Source of the DNA: Edaphobacter lichenicola
GTDB lineage: Bacteria > Acidobacteriota > Terriglobia > Terriglobales > Acidobacteriaceae
DNA: 64,000 nt
Assembly (NCBI RefSeq): GCF_025264645.1
Contig: NZ_CP073696.1
Span: 3,348,001 to 3,412,000, forward strand
Direction: 5' to 3'
Made by a program: the position numbers and the translations under genes. Below are positions 16,136-25,612 of this stretch, one piece after another. The number at the start of each line of letters is the position of its first letter. Position 1 is the first letter of the stretch. The notes beneath the pieces were generated by a model that saw nothing but the letters and a program-made list of their open reading frames with translations, made no database searches and was not told the origin of the DNA.

Positions 16136-16912
16136 ATGGTCACCACTTCTTTTCGGTCATCCCGGGCGGTGCGGCAGATGTCCTTAGTTGCAAGGTGGTA
16201 TTACACTGGCATGGCAATCGTAATGCTTGCGATCTCGATCGTCGGTTTCATGCCGTCGATTGTGCATCCAGGTGGACGACGTGCGCCGCTTACGCTGCTG
16301 GCGGCGGCCCATGGGATGGTTTTCTTCGCATGGATTCTGCTCTTTCTGGTTCAGAGTCTGTTGGTGGCTTTCCAGCGGGTCGGCTGGCATCGAAGGCTGG
16401 GACTTACCTCCGTCTTTCTTCTCGCGTTGATCATCCCCTTGTCGTACGCGACCACTGTCGACATGGTGAGGCGAGGCTTTGACCTGAGCGGCGATCAGCG
16501 CGTCGACTCTCAGTCGCAACTGAAAGGAGAGCTGGACGCCCCTAATGCATCGGTCTTCAATTTCTTTGGATTGCTAGCCTTTGTCATGCTGGCGATCGCA
16601 GCGATCTGTTATCGGAGCAGGCCAGAGATTCACAAGCGCTTGATGCTATTCGCAAACATCGAGCTTATGGGGCCCCCGATCACTCATCTTATCGGTCACT
16701 TCTCTCGACTAGCGCTCACGCCACCCATGGTCCTGGTCCCATTCGCTTTGTTCTTGCTGACAGGAGTAGCCAGAGATTACTTGGTCGACAAGAGGATCCA
16801 TCCACTGACTACCGGGCTGGCCATTGGAATGTTTGCGAGCTTTCCGCTTCAAGGAGTAGTCATCGGTCCGAGTGCGGCCTGGCACAACTTCGTAGCATGG
16901 CTCGCCCGTTGA
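16136..16912 (+). CDS. Multi-histidine integral membrane protein (paralogue 2)
   Basis: 258 residues, clearly related along its length to the preceding gene: same HGMVFFAW, WHRRLGL, PEIHKRLML and RIHPL motifs and a C-terminal AWHNFVAWLAR. It is separated from paralogue 1 by 46 bp and should be cotranscribed. AAAGGAGG lies upstream of the ATG with a rather long spacing. Tandem duplication is the simplest origin. Function unknown; the inner membrane is the predicted location. Confidence 0.75.
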   Translation: MVTTSFRSSRAVRQMSLVARWYYTGMAIVMLAISIVGFMPSIVHPGGRRAPLTLLAAAHGMVFFAWILLFLVQSLLVAFQRVGWHRRLGLTSVFLLALIIPLSYATTVDMVRRGFDLSGDQRVDSQSQLKGELDAPNASVFNFFGLLAFVMLAIAAICYRSRPEIHKRLMLFANIELMGPPITHLIGHFSRLALTPPMVLVPFALFLLTGVARDYLVDKRIHPLTTGLAIGMFASFPLQGVVIGPSAAWHNFVAWLAR

Positions 16913-17039
16913 AGACCGTTTACTCGCCCCGATAATCCTTTGGGTGACATACGGTGAACTCTCTGCCACAATAGTCGGCAAGCGTCCCTCCTGCTTGTCT
17001 ATCGCAAGAGTTAGGATGAGGGCTGGGAAGGATCGGCCC

Positions 17040-17909
17040 ATGCTCCAGAGCTTCTGCAAGCCGGCACCGGGGTTGCAACAATTTGTCCGCTTCTACACGC
17101 AGCGGCAGATGAGGATTGACGGTCCCGGGGTCGTTCACCCAGTGACCGCGCGTGCGGTCCCCATGCTTGAGTTCGAACTGGGTGAGCCAATCAACGCTTT
17201 TTATCATGAGGAGCGTTCTCTAAAGAAAAGCCCGGAAGTGACTCTCGTCGGCCCACAGACACATCGCCGAGTCGATCTCCTGCTTCGCGGGGCTCTTGAA
17301 CATTTCGTGATCATGTTTCAGCCAGATGGTCTCTCCCGTCTGTTCTCGGTACCCATGGGGGAACTAACCGACGAGGACTTCGACGGCCATGCGGTTCTTG
17401 GAACGGCTATTTCAGAGGTCTATCAACGCCTGGGCGATTGCAAAACGTTTGAGGAGCGGGTGAGTTTCGTCGACGCTTTCCTGCTGCGCCGCGCGCTCAC
17501 TTCGTCAAGCCACGATGCAATCTCGGTCGCGGCAAATCGAATTCTTTTGCGTGGAGGACGAGTAGCGGTCACAGATCTGGCGGACCGCGCTGGGTTGAGC
17601 ACCCGCCAGTTTCAGCGGAGATTTATGCAACAGGTGGGGATGCGTCCCAAACTCTTTGGCCGGATTGCGAGGTTCGAGGCGGCGCTCGACGGCAAGGCGC
17701 GCTTCGCGGCGAAATCCTGGACAGACGTGGCGCACCAATTCGGGTACCACGATCAGATGCACATGGTTCACGACTTTGGAGAGTTCACCGGTGAGACACC
17801 CACGAAGACACTGAGTCAACTAAAGGCGGTGTTCTCGGGACGTCTGCTGACAGCCCGATCGACGGAAACTTCTGAGACAGATGACGGAGATCCCCGGGTG
17901 TTCTTCTAG
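17040..17909 (+). CDS. AraC-family transcriptional regulator
   Basis: About 289 residues. The N-terminal cupin-like domain (CKPAPGLQQFVRFYTQ) is of the type seen in AraC regulators with a DUF6597-like domain. The C-terminal AraC module has DLADRAGLSTRQFQRRF as first HTH and WTDVAHQFGYHDQMHMVHDF as second. The frame extends upstream to 16944, but the ATG at 17040 has AAGGA 8-9 bases before it and begins at the conserved domain. It lies downstream of the membrane-protein pair and could regulate it; this is only proximity. Confidence 0.85.
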   Translation: MLQSFCKPAPGLQQFVRFYTQRQMRIDGPGVVHPVTARAVPMLEFELGEPINAFYHEERSLKKSPEVTLVGPQTHRRVDLLLRGALEHFVIMFQPDGLSRLFSVPMGELTDEDFDGHAVLGTAISEVYQRLGDCKTFEERVSFVDAFLLRRALTSSSHDAISVAANRILLRGGRVAVTDLADRAGLSTRQFQRRFMQQVGMRPKLFGRIARFEAALDGKARFAAKSWTDVAHQFGYHDQMHMVHDFGEFTGETPTKTLSQLKAVFSGRLLTARSTETSETDDGDPRVFF

Positions 17910-17917
17910 TAGGAAAG

Positions 17918-19237
17918 TTATTCCGCGTTTTTGCCTTGAAGATAATCGACAAGGACGTAAGTCATTGCGCGCATGGCCAGTGGGATCGATGAATCGTCGG
18001 CGACAAAGTTCTTTGCATGGTTGATGCCAGAGATCGTTCCCGGCTTCTGGGTCCCGAACGAAAAGAAGAATCCAGGGACAACCTTCCCAAACTCTGCAAA
18101 GTCGTCCGCCGCCATGACCGGTGATGCGAGCATGACTTCCGACTCCCCGGCCGCTCGTTTGAGCGAGGATAAGCTTCTCTTTGTGAGCCCGAGATCGTTG
18201 ATCAGTGCCGGGCACCGGTCATAGAACTTCATCTCCGCCGAGCCGCCATTGCCTTGGGCAATGCTTTGGACGACCTCTCCCATCCGACGCTCGATCCTTT
18301 CATCTACTTTGTCGTCAAACGTTCGGATGGTTCCGCTAAGAGTGGCCAGGTCTGGAGTGATATTGACGCGCACCCCGCTGTGAATGGTCGATACGCTTAG
18401 AACTGCCACATCGCTGGGCGCTATGTTCCGAGTGCGAATCGTTTGCAGTTCCATCACGGCTTCCGCCGCCATCACGACCGGGTCAATCGACTCCTGCGGG
18501 AATGCCGCATGTGCCTGTTTGCCATGAAAGGAAATTTGGAAGTTGCTGTCCGATGCGGCAGCGGCACCAAGCCAATAGTGCACTTGTCCGACATCCACAG
18601 TTCCAAGCGCATGCATTCCAAAGACTGCCTCCGGCTTGAGTTTTCGGAAGAGACCTTCTTTCAGCATCAACGCGGCCCCACCTTCTTCGCCCGTGGGAGG
18701 ACCCTCCTCCGCAGGTTGAAAGACGAATATGACCGTCCCTCGAAGCTGATTTCGCATGGAGGCGAGTACGCTGGCCACGCCAAGAATCGCGGCGATGTGA
18801 ACATCGTGACCACACGCGTGAGCGACACCTACATCCTGATCGTTGTAAGTCGTACGAACCGTAGACTTGAAGGGCAGAGAGCTCTCTTCCGTAACCGGCA
18901 GCGCATCGAGCTCCGACCTTACCGCGATCACCGGCCCTGGCTTTGCGCCCTTCAGGACTCCTACCACCCCGGTATGCGCAATGCCCGTCTGCACGTCCAA
19001 CCCAAGCGCACGAAGCCGTTCGGCGACGAGCTTCGAAGTCTCAAATTCGCGGTTCGATAGCTCCGGATGCTGATGTACTTGATGCCGGAGCTCAATCATC
19101 GCCGTTGTGTCGCGATCGATCGCGGCATTGATCTCAGTATCCGTGATCGGGCCGTCGCTTCTAACTAGCGCTTCAGCATTGCAGAGAATGGAACACGTTA
19201 CTGCGAGGAGAAGAAATGCGAAATGCGTTTTGAGCAT
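17918..19237 (-). CDS. Exported M20-family amidohydrolase/peptidase
   Basis: Predicted zinc metallo-amidohydrolase that removes an acyl or amino-acid group from N-acyl amino acids or similar conjugates. The signal peptide is MLKTHFAFLLLAVTCSILC. Motifs include HACGHDVHIAAILG (metal ligands), FVFQPAEEGPPTGEEGG, GMHALGTVDVG, the dimerisation/lid region FHGKQAHAAFPQESIDPV, and a C-terminal ADDFAEFG metal ligand. Its length, about 440 residues, is typical. GAGAG precedes the ATG at 19237; an upstream ATG at 19255 lacks a ribosome-binding site. It converges with the AraC gene. Confidence 0.9.
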   Translation of the reverse strand: MLKTHFAFLLLAVTCSILCNAEALVRSDGPITDTEINAAIDRDTTAMIELRHQVHQHPELSNREFETSKLVAERLRALGLDVQTGIAHTGVVGVLKGAKPGPVIAVRSELDALPVTEESSLPFKSTVRTTYNDQDVGVAHACGHDVHIAAILGVASVLASMRNQLRGTVIFVFQPAEEGPPTGEEGGAALMLKEGLFRKLKPEAVFGMHALGTVDVGQVHYWLGAAAASDSNFQISFHGKQAHAAFPQESIDPVVMAAEAVMELQTIRTRNIAPSDVAVLSVSTIHSGVRVNITPDLATLSGTIRTFDDKVDERIERRMGEVVQSIAQGNGGSAEMKFYDRCPALINDLGLTKRSLSSLKRAAGESEVMLASPVMAADDFAEFGKVVPGFFFSFGTQKPGTISGINHAKNFVADDSSIPLAMRAMTYVLVDYLQGKNAE

Positions 19238-19337
19238 GGATGATCTCTCTTTCATTGCTGCCAGGTCTCTGGGGAAGGCTCCAAGCCCATCGCTGTATAA
19301 AGAGGCTCAGTCGGTGCCCGTCTGCATGCGAAATCGG

Positions 19338-20018
19338 TCATGGTTTCGTTGCGCCAGCGGACGGAAAGACTTGAGTCTCTCCGGGAACGGCAGGCAGTCC
19401 CTCTACGTTATGCGAATCCACTTCTTCTGCCAGCCATACGCTTCCACTCTTTTTCAGTAGAAATGTGACAACCATGTCGCTTACCGGTGGCGCTGGGGGA
19501 GGCTCCAGGGAGGGGTTTTGCCAGGCTGCCTGCAAGATCACAAGTTCAGGTGTGAGCGAACGTTGATGAAGGATGCGGAACGGTGGAAACTGGTAATCCT
19601 TGAACGACTGCTTGAGCAGCCTTTCGATTTGTATCTTGAGGGAGGCCCGGTCGCGGAAGAATCTACCGGTGCGATTCACGGTGGCGCAATCCTCGGCCTG
19701 CAGGCGGAAAAAGGCTTCTGGATCGTGGGCGTTCATTGCCGCCACAAAGGCTTTGAGAAAGGTCTGCACACCATTGTCAACATCCTGTGTCACGGGAGCT
19801 GTCTCCGCGGTTGCGGAAACTGGCGTAGCCACAACGGCGTTGCGCATCGAGATCTGCTTGCCGGCAGACTTGTCCTGCGCCGAAGACAGTCCCACGGAGA
19901 GGCCAACGATCATCGATAGCACAAGCGCTCCAATCGATCGTGAGCGCCACTGTGCGGGATTGAGGGGAGATGCTTTTCCGGTTTGAGGAAGTAAATTAAA
20001 ACTAGGCGTCGAATTCAT
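19338..20018 (-). CDS. Secreted NTF2-like (SnoaL/DUF4440-type) protein
   Basis: About 226 residues. A membrane or signal segment lies near residues 30-48 (SIGALVLSMIVGLSVGLSSA). It is followed by a roughly 120-residue NTF2-like fold domain (FLKAFVAAMNAHDPEAFFRL, then RTGRFFRDRASL). Such domains bind small ligands or act in isomerase/hydrolase reactions; no catalytic residues can be singled out. The ATG at 20018 has GAGG 6 bases upstream and is preferred to 20054. It is divergent from the large winged-helix/TPR regulator, sharing about 210 bp of promoter. Confidence 0.7.
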   Translation of the reverse strand: MNSTPSFNLLPQTGKASPLNPAQWRSRSIGALVLSMIVGLSVGLSSAQDKSAGKQISMRNAVVATPVSATAETAPVTQDVDNGVQTFLKAFVAAMNAHDPEAFFRLQAEDCATVNRTGRFFRDRASLKIQIERLLKQSFKDYQFPPFRILHQRSLTPELVILQAAWQNPSLEPPPAPPVSDMVVTFLLKKSGSVWLAEEVDSHNVEGLPAVPGETQVFPSAGATKP

Positions 20019-20227
20019 GGGAGCCTCGCGGAGCTGCTTAGGCGACTTCGCCACTTACTACTACCCGTTCCAAGGGAAACGTCCATGATTTCTTCCCGAA
20101 CGGCAAGCAAACTCACCGTAAATTCTTTCGTTAACGCGAAACTTGTTGAAAAGAAACGCCCTTGGATAAACCTGTAAACTGGCCCCGCGGGCTGGTATGT
20201 GCCTATAGCCACTTCAGGAGAGAACGA

Positions 20228-22582
20228 ATGGAGACGCCGAGGGGCACGGTTTATCGATTTGGGTCGTTCGAAGTGGATACGTCTACCGGCGAGCTACTGA
20301 AACAGGGCAGTCCGGTGAACATTCAGGAGCAGCCGTTTCGCTTGCTGATCGTCCTTCTGGAGAGCTGCGGCGAAGTGGTCACGCGGTCGGAGATCCAGAC
20401 CCGGATCTGGGAAGGAGACACTTTCGTCGATTTCGACAGCAGCTTGCGGGTGGCGATGGGAAAACTACGCAAGGCCCTTGGAGATGACGCGGCGAATCCC
20501 CGATATATTGAGACGATTCCCAAGCGAGGCTACCGTTTCCTCGGTCCGGCGATTCAATCGACAACCCAACCAGATAAGGCCGTCCAGTCGATTCCGATGC
20601 TGGAGTCAAGCCTCGCTGAGGAGCCATCCCGGTCCAGCCGATTCGGACGATGGGCCATTGGCTTGATGAGTATTTTGTTGTTCGTAGTCGGCGCAGCCTC
20701 GTCCTTGTTCGTCTTTCGCAGCAAGAAGCTCCTCACCGAAAAAGACACGGTTGTGCTTGCCGACTTCACAAATAGGACGAGCGATCCTGTATTCGACGAG
20801 ACACTTCAGCAAGGCTTGACGATCGAGCTGGAGCAGTCGCCGTTCCTCAGCATCGTTTCTGAAGGACGCATCCGACATACGCTTCGGCTGATGGGTCGTC
20901 CTGAGGACGCACGGCTTACGCAGGAGGTCGCTCGTGAGGTTTGCGAACGGACGGGGAGCGCCGCAGCTCTGGATGGATCTATCGCGAGTATCGGCAGCCA
21001 GTACGTGCTGGTACTACGAGGCCGATCCTGCGCTACGGGAGACGTACTTGACGAAGAGCAGGCGCAAGCGACCAGAAAAGAAGATGTACTGAACGTACTG
21101 AGCAGCATTTCGAGTAAGTTCCGGGTCCACCTCGGGGAATCGCTTGCAACGGTCCAGCAACATGATGCGCCGCTCGCAGAAGCCACGACGCCTTCACTCG
21201 AAGCGCTGAGAGCCTATTCTGCGGGCTTAAAGATTGCCGAGACATCGGGCGGCACAGCAGCTGTGCCCTTCCTCAAGCGCGCCTTGGAGATCGATCCCAA
21301 GTTCGCCATGGCGGACTCCCTTCTTGGGCGAGTGTACGGAGACCTGGGAGAGTCGGAACTCTCTGCCGAGAGTTCCGCCAAAGCTTACGAGCTGCGCGAT
21401 CGCTCGAGTGACGAAGAGCGGTATTGGATCGATGCCTCTTACGAGAAGCAAGTGACGGGCAATCTGGATAAGGCTGGGCAAATCTGTGAATTATGGATAC
21501 AGACTTATCCCCGCGCATTGGCTCCACATGGTTTTTTATCGGGGAACATCTCGCTGGTTCGAGGCGACTACCAGAAGGCGATACAAGAAGCGAAGGTTGC
21601 CCTCGCGATGGACCCGGACTTCGGAGTCGGATACAGCAACCTCGTCGTCAGCGATCTTGCGCTTGGCCGGACGGACGAAGCGATGAAGATGCTTCAGCAG
21701 GCCGCGGAACATAGGGTGGAGATGCCCGACTTCATCATCCAGCGTTACATGATCGCTTTCCTTAATGGAGACAAAGCTGACATGGATCGAGAAGTCGCTG
21801 AGGCGCAAGGCAAGCCTGCGGCGGAAGAGTGGATGGCCAACTCCGAAGGGTATGTTCTGGCGTATTCGGGTCGACTGCAAGAGGGAAGAAAGATGTCAGG
21901 TCGGGCCGAAGAACTCGCGCTCGGAGCAGATCAGAAAGAAACAGTGGCTCTCTACAAAACGGAGGCTGCATCACGCGAGGCACTCTTCGGCAATGTCGCA
22001 GTGGCGAGACAGGAAGCTCTGTCGGCGTTGCGCCTCTCTCGGAGCCGCGATGTGGAGTATGGGGCGGCCTTCGCATTGGCGCTTTCAGGCGAATCGCGTC
22101 AGATTCAAAGTGTCGTGGACGAACTTTCAGTACGTTTCCCTCAAGATACAAAGGTTAGATTTGCCTATGGACCAACGCTTCGCGCGCTGCTTGCGTTGAA
22201 CCACAACAACCCTTCCAAAGCGATCGAATTACTCGACGCCGCCATTCCTTATGAAGACGGAGTACGTGCTACCGGTTCAGAATTGCTAATTGGAGCGGGC
22301 ACGTTGCATCCGGTATACGTGAGAGGTTTGGCCTACCTCGTGAAGCATCAAGGGAGCGACGCGGCTCGCGAGTTTCAGAAGATTCTCGATCATCCCGGCA
22401 TCGTGTTGAGCGAGCCGATAGGTGCTGTTGCCCGCCTGCAACTGGCACGGGCGTATGACTTAGCCGGTGATAGAGAAAAGGCGCGATCGGCCTACAGGGA
22501 CTTTCTCGTCCTCTCAAAAAGCGAGAATACCGACGTCCCCCTCCTAAGAGGCGCAAGATCTGAATATTTGAAACACCATTAG
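20228..22582 (+). CDS. Winged-helix transmembrane regulator with TPR repeats
   Basis: 784 residues. The N-terminal OmpR-type winged helix (EQPFRLLIVLLESCGEVV, SSLRVAMGKLRKALGD, TIPKRGYRF) covers residues 8-105. A membrane helix follows near 150-170 (LMSILLFVVGAASSLFVF). Next comes a TolB/FlgO-like domain (VVLADFTNRTSDPVFDETL) and a long array of TPR-like helices to the end. This one-component layout is abundant in Acidobacteria. The start at 20228 is set by AGGAGA 6 bases upstream rather than the frame's first ATG at 20162. Signal and targets unknown. Confidence 0.87.
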   Translation: METPRGTVYRFGSFEVDTSTGELLKQGSPVNIQEQPFRLLIVLLESCGEVVTRSEIQTRIWEGDTFVDFDSSLRVAMGKLRKALGDDAANPRYIETIPKRGYRFLGPAIQSTTQPDKAVQSIPMLESSLAEEPSRSSRFGRWAIGLMSILLFVVGAASSLFVFRSKKLLTEKDTVVLADFTNRTSDPVFDETLQQGLTIELEQSPFLSIVSEGRIRHTLRLMGRPEDARLTQEVAREVCERTGSAAALDGSIASIGSQYVLVLRGRSCATGDVLDEEQAQATRKEDVLNVLSSISSKFRVHLGESLATVQQHDAPLAEATTPSLEALRAYSAGLKIAETSGGTAAVPFLKRALEIDPKFAMADSLLGRVYGDLGESELSAESSAKAYELRDRSSDEERYWIDASYEKQVTGNLDKAGQICELWIQTYPRALAPHGFLSGNISLVRGDYQKAIQEAKVALAMDPDFGVGYSNLVVSDLALGRTDEAMKMLQQAAEHRVEMPDFIIQRYMIAFLNGDKADMDREVAEAQGKPAAEEWMANSEGYVLAYSGRLQEGRKMSGRAEELALGADQKETVALYKTEAASREALFGNVAVARQEALSALRLSRSRDVEYGAAFALALSGESRQIQSVVDELSVRFPQDTKVRFAYGPTLRALLALNHNNPSKAIELLDAAIPYEDGVRATGSELLIGAGTLHPVYVRGLAYLVKHQGSDAAREFQKILDHPGIVLSEPIGAVARLQLARAYDLAGDREKARSAYRDFLVLSKSENTDVPLLRGARSEYLKHH

Positions 22583-22649
22583 CCGCCGTGCCCACATGTT
22601 TTCATGTTGATCTGCCAAAGCTCCTGTGATCGACATCCAGCGATTGAGA

Positions 22650-22667
22650 GCCAGTTATTCGACTGGC
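22650..22667. other. Small hairpin 3' of IS481 transposase
   Basis: Inverted repeat GCCAGT-N6-ACTGGC in the 113-bp gap between the TPR regulator and the IS481 transposase, whose 3' ends face each other. It could be part of the IS right end or a weak bidirectional terminator; there is no T-run. Confidence 0.3.
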
Positions 22668-22695
22668 GCTACCAGGCCGATGCATTCATCGAGGA

Positions 22696-23859
22696 TCAGA
22701 CGACTCTTCGTGCAGCTCTAAAACGAAGCTCTTCCACATTTAGCTCTCCTACCTCGAGGTCGCGAAAGTAAACTCTGTAGAACCCTGGTGTGGTTAGCTC
22801 CAGTGCAAGTTCTTCGAAGCGGAATACTTCGCTGATGAAAATTCTGGTCTTGTGCCAGCTGATGTCGCCGCTGTTATTCACTTTTCGCAGAAGCAGCCCT
22901 TTGGGGTACGTGAACTCCGACAATTTGCGTGGCAGTCGGACAGAACTGGGGTGATAGAGACTGGCCGGAACTGCGTTCTTCAGGCCCTCATGTGGGCGCT
23001 CGTTATTGAAGACGTAGCGAAAATTATCGAAGCGGCTCTGCTGTGCACGAAGAGATGACGCAGGCGGTTTCGTCGTGTCCTCCTTCAGCGTGCGATGCAT
23101 GCGCTCGTGACGACCGTTCTGTTGCGGTCGGCCTGCCTGAATACGCTCATGCACGATCCCGAGCTTCATCCAGCCGAGCGCAAGCTTCGAAAGTCCCATA
23201 AGCCCTGTGCCCGCAAACGGCGCGCCGTTGTCGGTCCTGATTCGAGCTGGCATTCCGTACTCTCGCATAGCTGCTTCACAGATCGCTCGAACGTGGCTAA
23301 GGTCGATGCGCGAGACGATCTGGCAACGAATCAAATAACGGCTATAGGCATCGGTTATCGTAAACGGATCGCATCGCTTGCCGTCGCCCGTTACGAAGTA
23401 GCCCTTGAAATCCATACACCACAGTTGATTGGGTCCCGTGACCATTGAGAACGGCTCTGAGCAAGGCGTGATGCGTTTTCTTTTTTTCTGCGGACTCGTC
23501 AAGCCCGCGCGGCTCAGGATGTTCCCGAACGTGCTAGCTGCAGGCCATACCAGTTCTGGCTGTAACATTTCAAGCCTTGCCTTGAGTTTGCGTGCGCCCC
23601 AAGACGGATGCTTGGCACGGAGCACGAGAATAGCGTTCTCCATCGGCTCAAGGGTTGCGTGCGAGCAGGTGTGCGGCCGGCGACTGCGATCCACGAGTCC
23701 TTCTGGTCCGGTCTCGTTGTAACGGTTGATCCAGCGGTAGGCCGTTGGACGTGAGATTCCATACGCGCGACACAGGTCCGCCACTGACATCTCTTCCTTC
23801 TGATAACTCGCTAAAAACTGCAAACGTTGATCCAAGATACAACTCTCTTTCCAGGGCAT
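22696..23859 (-). CDS. IS481-family transposase
   Basis: 387-residue DDE transposase. The N-terminal HTH (MSVADLCRAYGISRPTAYRWINRY) is followed by an rve integrase core. The catalytic residues lie in WCMDFKG (D), IRTDNGAPF (D) and PQQNGRHERMHRTLK (E), and a C-terminal beta-rich tail follows. The reading frame is intact. The ATG at 23859 matches the usual IS481 N-terminus (MPWKESC); the frame also opens at 23883. Matching terminal inverted repeats could not be confirmed by eye. It sits at the border of the ArdC/ParB cassette. Confidence 0.9.
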   Translation of the reverse strand: MPWKESCILDQRLQFLASYQKEEMSVADLCRAYGISRPTAYRWINRYNETGPEGLVDRSRRPHTCSHATLEPMENAILVLRAKHPSWGARKLKARLEMLQPELVWPAASTFGNILSRAGLTSPQKKRKRITPCSEPFSMVTGPNQLWCMDFKGYFVTGDGKRCDPFTITDAYSRYLIRCQIVSRIDLSHVRAICEAAMREYGMPARIRTDNGAPFAGTGLMGLSKLALGWMKLGIVHERIQAGRPQQNGRHERMHRTLKEDTTKPPASSLRAQQSRFDNFRYVFNNERPHEGLKNAVPASLYHPSSVRLPRKLSEFTYPKGLLLRKVNNSGDISWHKTRIFISEVFRFEELALELTTPGFYRVYFRDLEVGELNVEELRFRAARRVV

Positions 23860-24198
23860 ACACCATCGTCGTGTGTCACCCAAACGGCGCGTGTCCGTTA
23901 GCGTCGCGCTTCGCTGTAAACCATGTCTCCGGTCTATTTCGTAACGCGAGTGCTAAGTACGCTCAGGGGCTCTGCCCCGATCGCGCGGCGCAAGGGGTAT
24001 CCCCAGTCTTCCGCGCTGCGCTTGTGCAGACCTTCGCTGCGCTCGTCCTTTCCATTCCAGCTTCGCCTCCATTTCAAGGATGGGAGACACCCCTCCCCTT
24101 GCGCCTTGCTACCCCCGCCTTCGCCAGGTGGCGTTCGGCATGTACATGCCGCGTTTCAACGCGGACGTGCAGAAGCCAAACCCCAAGGAGAAGCCACC
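23860..24198. other. Leader of the ArdC/ParB cassette
   Basis: About 340 bases with the upstream end of the IS481 element and a GC-rich leader. A short C-rich/G-rich tract surrounds 24085-24110. AAGGAG at 24185-24190 serves the ArdC start. No terminal inverted repeat of the IS could be paired with the other side. No small gene seen. Confidence 0.3.
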
Positions 24199-25110
24199 AT
24201 GAGCACCACAGCAACCACCATCGACAGCAAGAAGCCCACCACCAAGCAGGAAATCATCACCGCCAACATCAAGCTCCTCATTGAGCAGTTAGAGGCAGGA
24301 CATTCCGACGCCCTCACCAACTACCTCACCGCCATGAGCCGTTTTCATAATTACAGCTTTGGGAACGTGTTGGAGATCGCCCGGCAGATGCCGACCGCTA
24401 CCCGCGTTGCAGGGTTCTGGACGTGGAAGAACCTTGGTCGCGGCGTCAATGCGGGAGCCAAAGGCATTCGCATCCTTGCCCCTATCGTCGGTGTTCGCCG
24501 CAAGAAGGACGAGGAAGCGGAGAAAGACATCACGAAACAGAACACCCGCGCCCTGCTTGGGTTTCGAAATGCCTACGTCTTCGATATCTCGCAAACCAAC
24601 GGTGTAGACCTTCCCGAGTTGCACGAGGTTTCAGGCGACCCCGGCGAGAGCATCGACCGTCTTGCAACGTTCCTCAGAGGCAAGGGCATTCAGATTGTCT
24701 ATAACCCGAAGATTGCTCCGGCAATGGGCGTCAGCTACGGCGGACGTATCGCTATCCTTCCCGGTCAGTCCAAGGCCGAGGAGTTCTCCACGCTCGTACA
24801 CGAAGCGGCGCACGAGATGATGCACAAGGCCGAGCGGCGCACCGCGACCACCAAGACCGTGCGCGAGACGGAGGCCGAAGCTGTCGCCTTCGTTGTCGGG
24901 AAAGCGATTGGTCTAGTTACGGGCAGCGCGTCAGCGGACTACATCAACCTTTATCACGGCAATGCTTCTCTCTTGGCCGAGAGCTTGGAGGTTGTGCAGC
25001 AAGTCGCCAACGTCATTCTCGCGGCTTTGGAACCTTCCGTGCCGGATGAGGCAGAAGCGACGACCGCAGCCCAGGAGACGGGTGAAGAGCAACTGCAGGA
25101 GGCGGCGTAA
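24199..25110 (+). CDS. ArdC-like antirestriction / ssDNA-binding zincin protein
   Basis: 303 residues. The N-terminal ArdC-N-like region contains FHNYSFGNVLEIARQMP and VAGFWTWKNLGRGVNAGAKG. The C-terminal zinc-metalloprotease-like domain has HEAAHEMMH at about residue 200 and a downstream Glu-rich helix. Plasmid ArdC binds single-stranded DNA and protects incoming DNA from restriction during conjugation. The start is the ATG after AAGGAG; upstream in-frame codons are noncoding leader. Its stop overlaps the next ATG (TAATG), so the genes form an operon typical of plasmids and ICEs. Confidence 0.87.
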   Translation: MSTTATTIDSKKPTTKQEIITANIKLLIEQLEAGHSDALTNYLTAMSRFHNYSFGNVLEIARQMPTATRVAGFWTWKNLGRGVNAGAKGIRILAPIVGVRRKKDEEAEKDITKQNTRALLGFRNAYVFDISQTNGVDLPELHEVSGDPGESIDRLATFLRGKGIQIVYNPKIAPAMGVSYGGRIAILPGQSKAEEFSTLVHEAAHEMMHKAERRTATTKTVRETEAEAVAFVVGKAIGLVTGSASADYINLYHGNASLLAESLEVVQQVANVILAALEPSVPDEAEATTAAQETGEEQLQEAA

Positions 25111-25526
25111 TGGACACCATTCTCCGCATCCTCAAAGACGCAGGAGGCTGGCATCACGGCCTCCACCTGCGCATCGAAAACCCGCCTTACATGGCGTTGG
25201 TAATCGAGGCAACCGATGAATCCGGCCCGTGTGGTTTGCCCGCTCTGTCCGTTTGTCATTACGCAGAACAGAACGGCGACGCGATGCGTGACCCGGAGAT
25301 GTGTTTCGAGCTGGGATTCGCGGCAGGTCCCCACCTGAACCCGTTCTATTGGCGCAATGACTATCTAGGCGTTGAGCAGTGGAGCCGATTCATCCGTGAC
25401 GCCCACTACTGCTACCACACGCTACTCCACACCGAGCATGAACGCTTCGCCAAGCTGTGGGACAGAAACCTTCAACAGCAGGGCTTCGCCGAGGCCTTCG
25501 AGCGGCAGCGACAGCGACACGCATAA
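25110..25526 (+). CDS. DUF6908-like plasmid cassette protein
   Basis: 138 residues, soluble, with conserved aromatic and histidine residues (GGWHHGLHLRIENPPYM, NPFYWRNDYLGVEQW). It resembles short proteins found between ardC and parB genes on plasmids and integrative elements that have been given a DUF6908 label; this assignment is from memory of the family pattern. The start overlaps the ArdC stop. Function unknown. Confidence 0.7.
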   Translation: MDTILRILKDAGGWHHGLHLRIENPPYMALVIEATDESGPCGLPALSVCHYAEQNGDAMRDPEMCFELGFAAGPHLNPFYWRNDYLGVEQWSRFIRDAHYCYHTLLHTEHERFAKLWDRNLQQQGFAEAFERQRQRHA

Positions 25527-25612
25527 AAGCCAAGTTTCCCCGCCTACGGAGCGGATACAGGGCAGCGTGTGCGCTCCACAACCCCAACCTTCACAGCCCA
25601 AAGGAGGGCACC

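Noticed and set aside
22583..23935. Terminal inverted repeats and target duplication of the IS481 element
   Set aside because: Neither flank offered a convincing matching pair by eye, so element ends are not reported.
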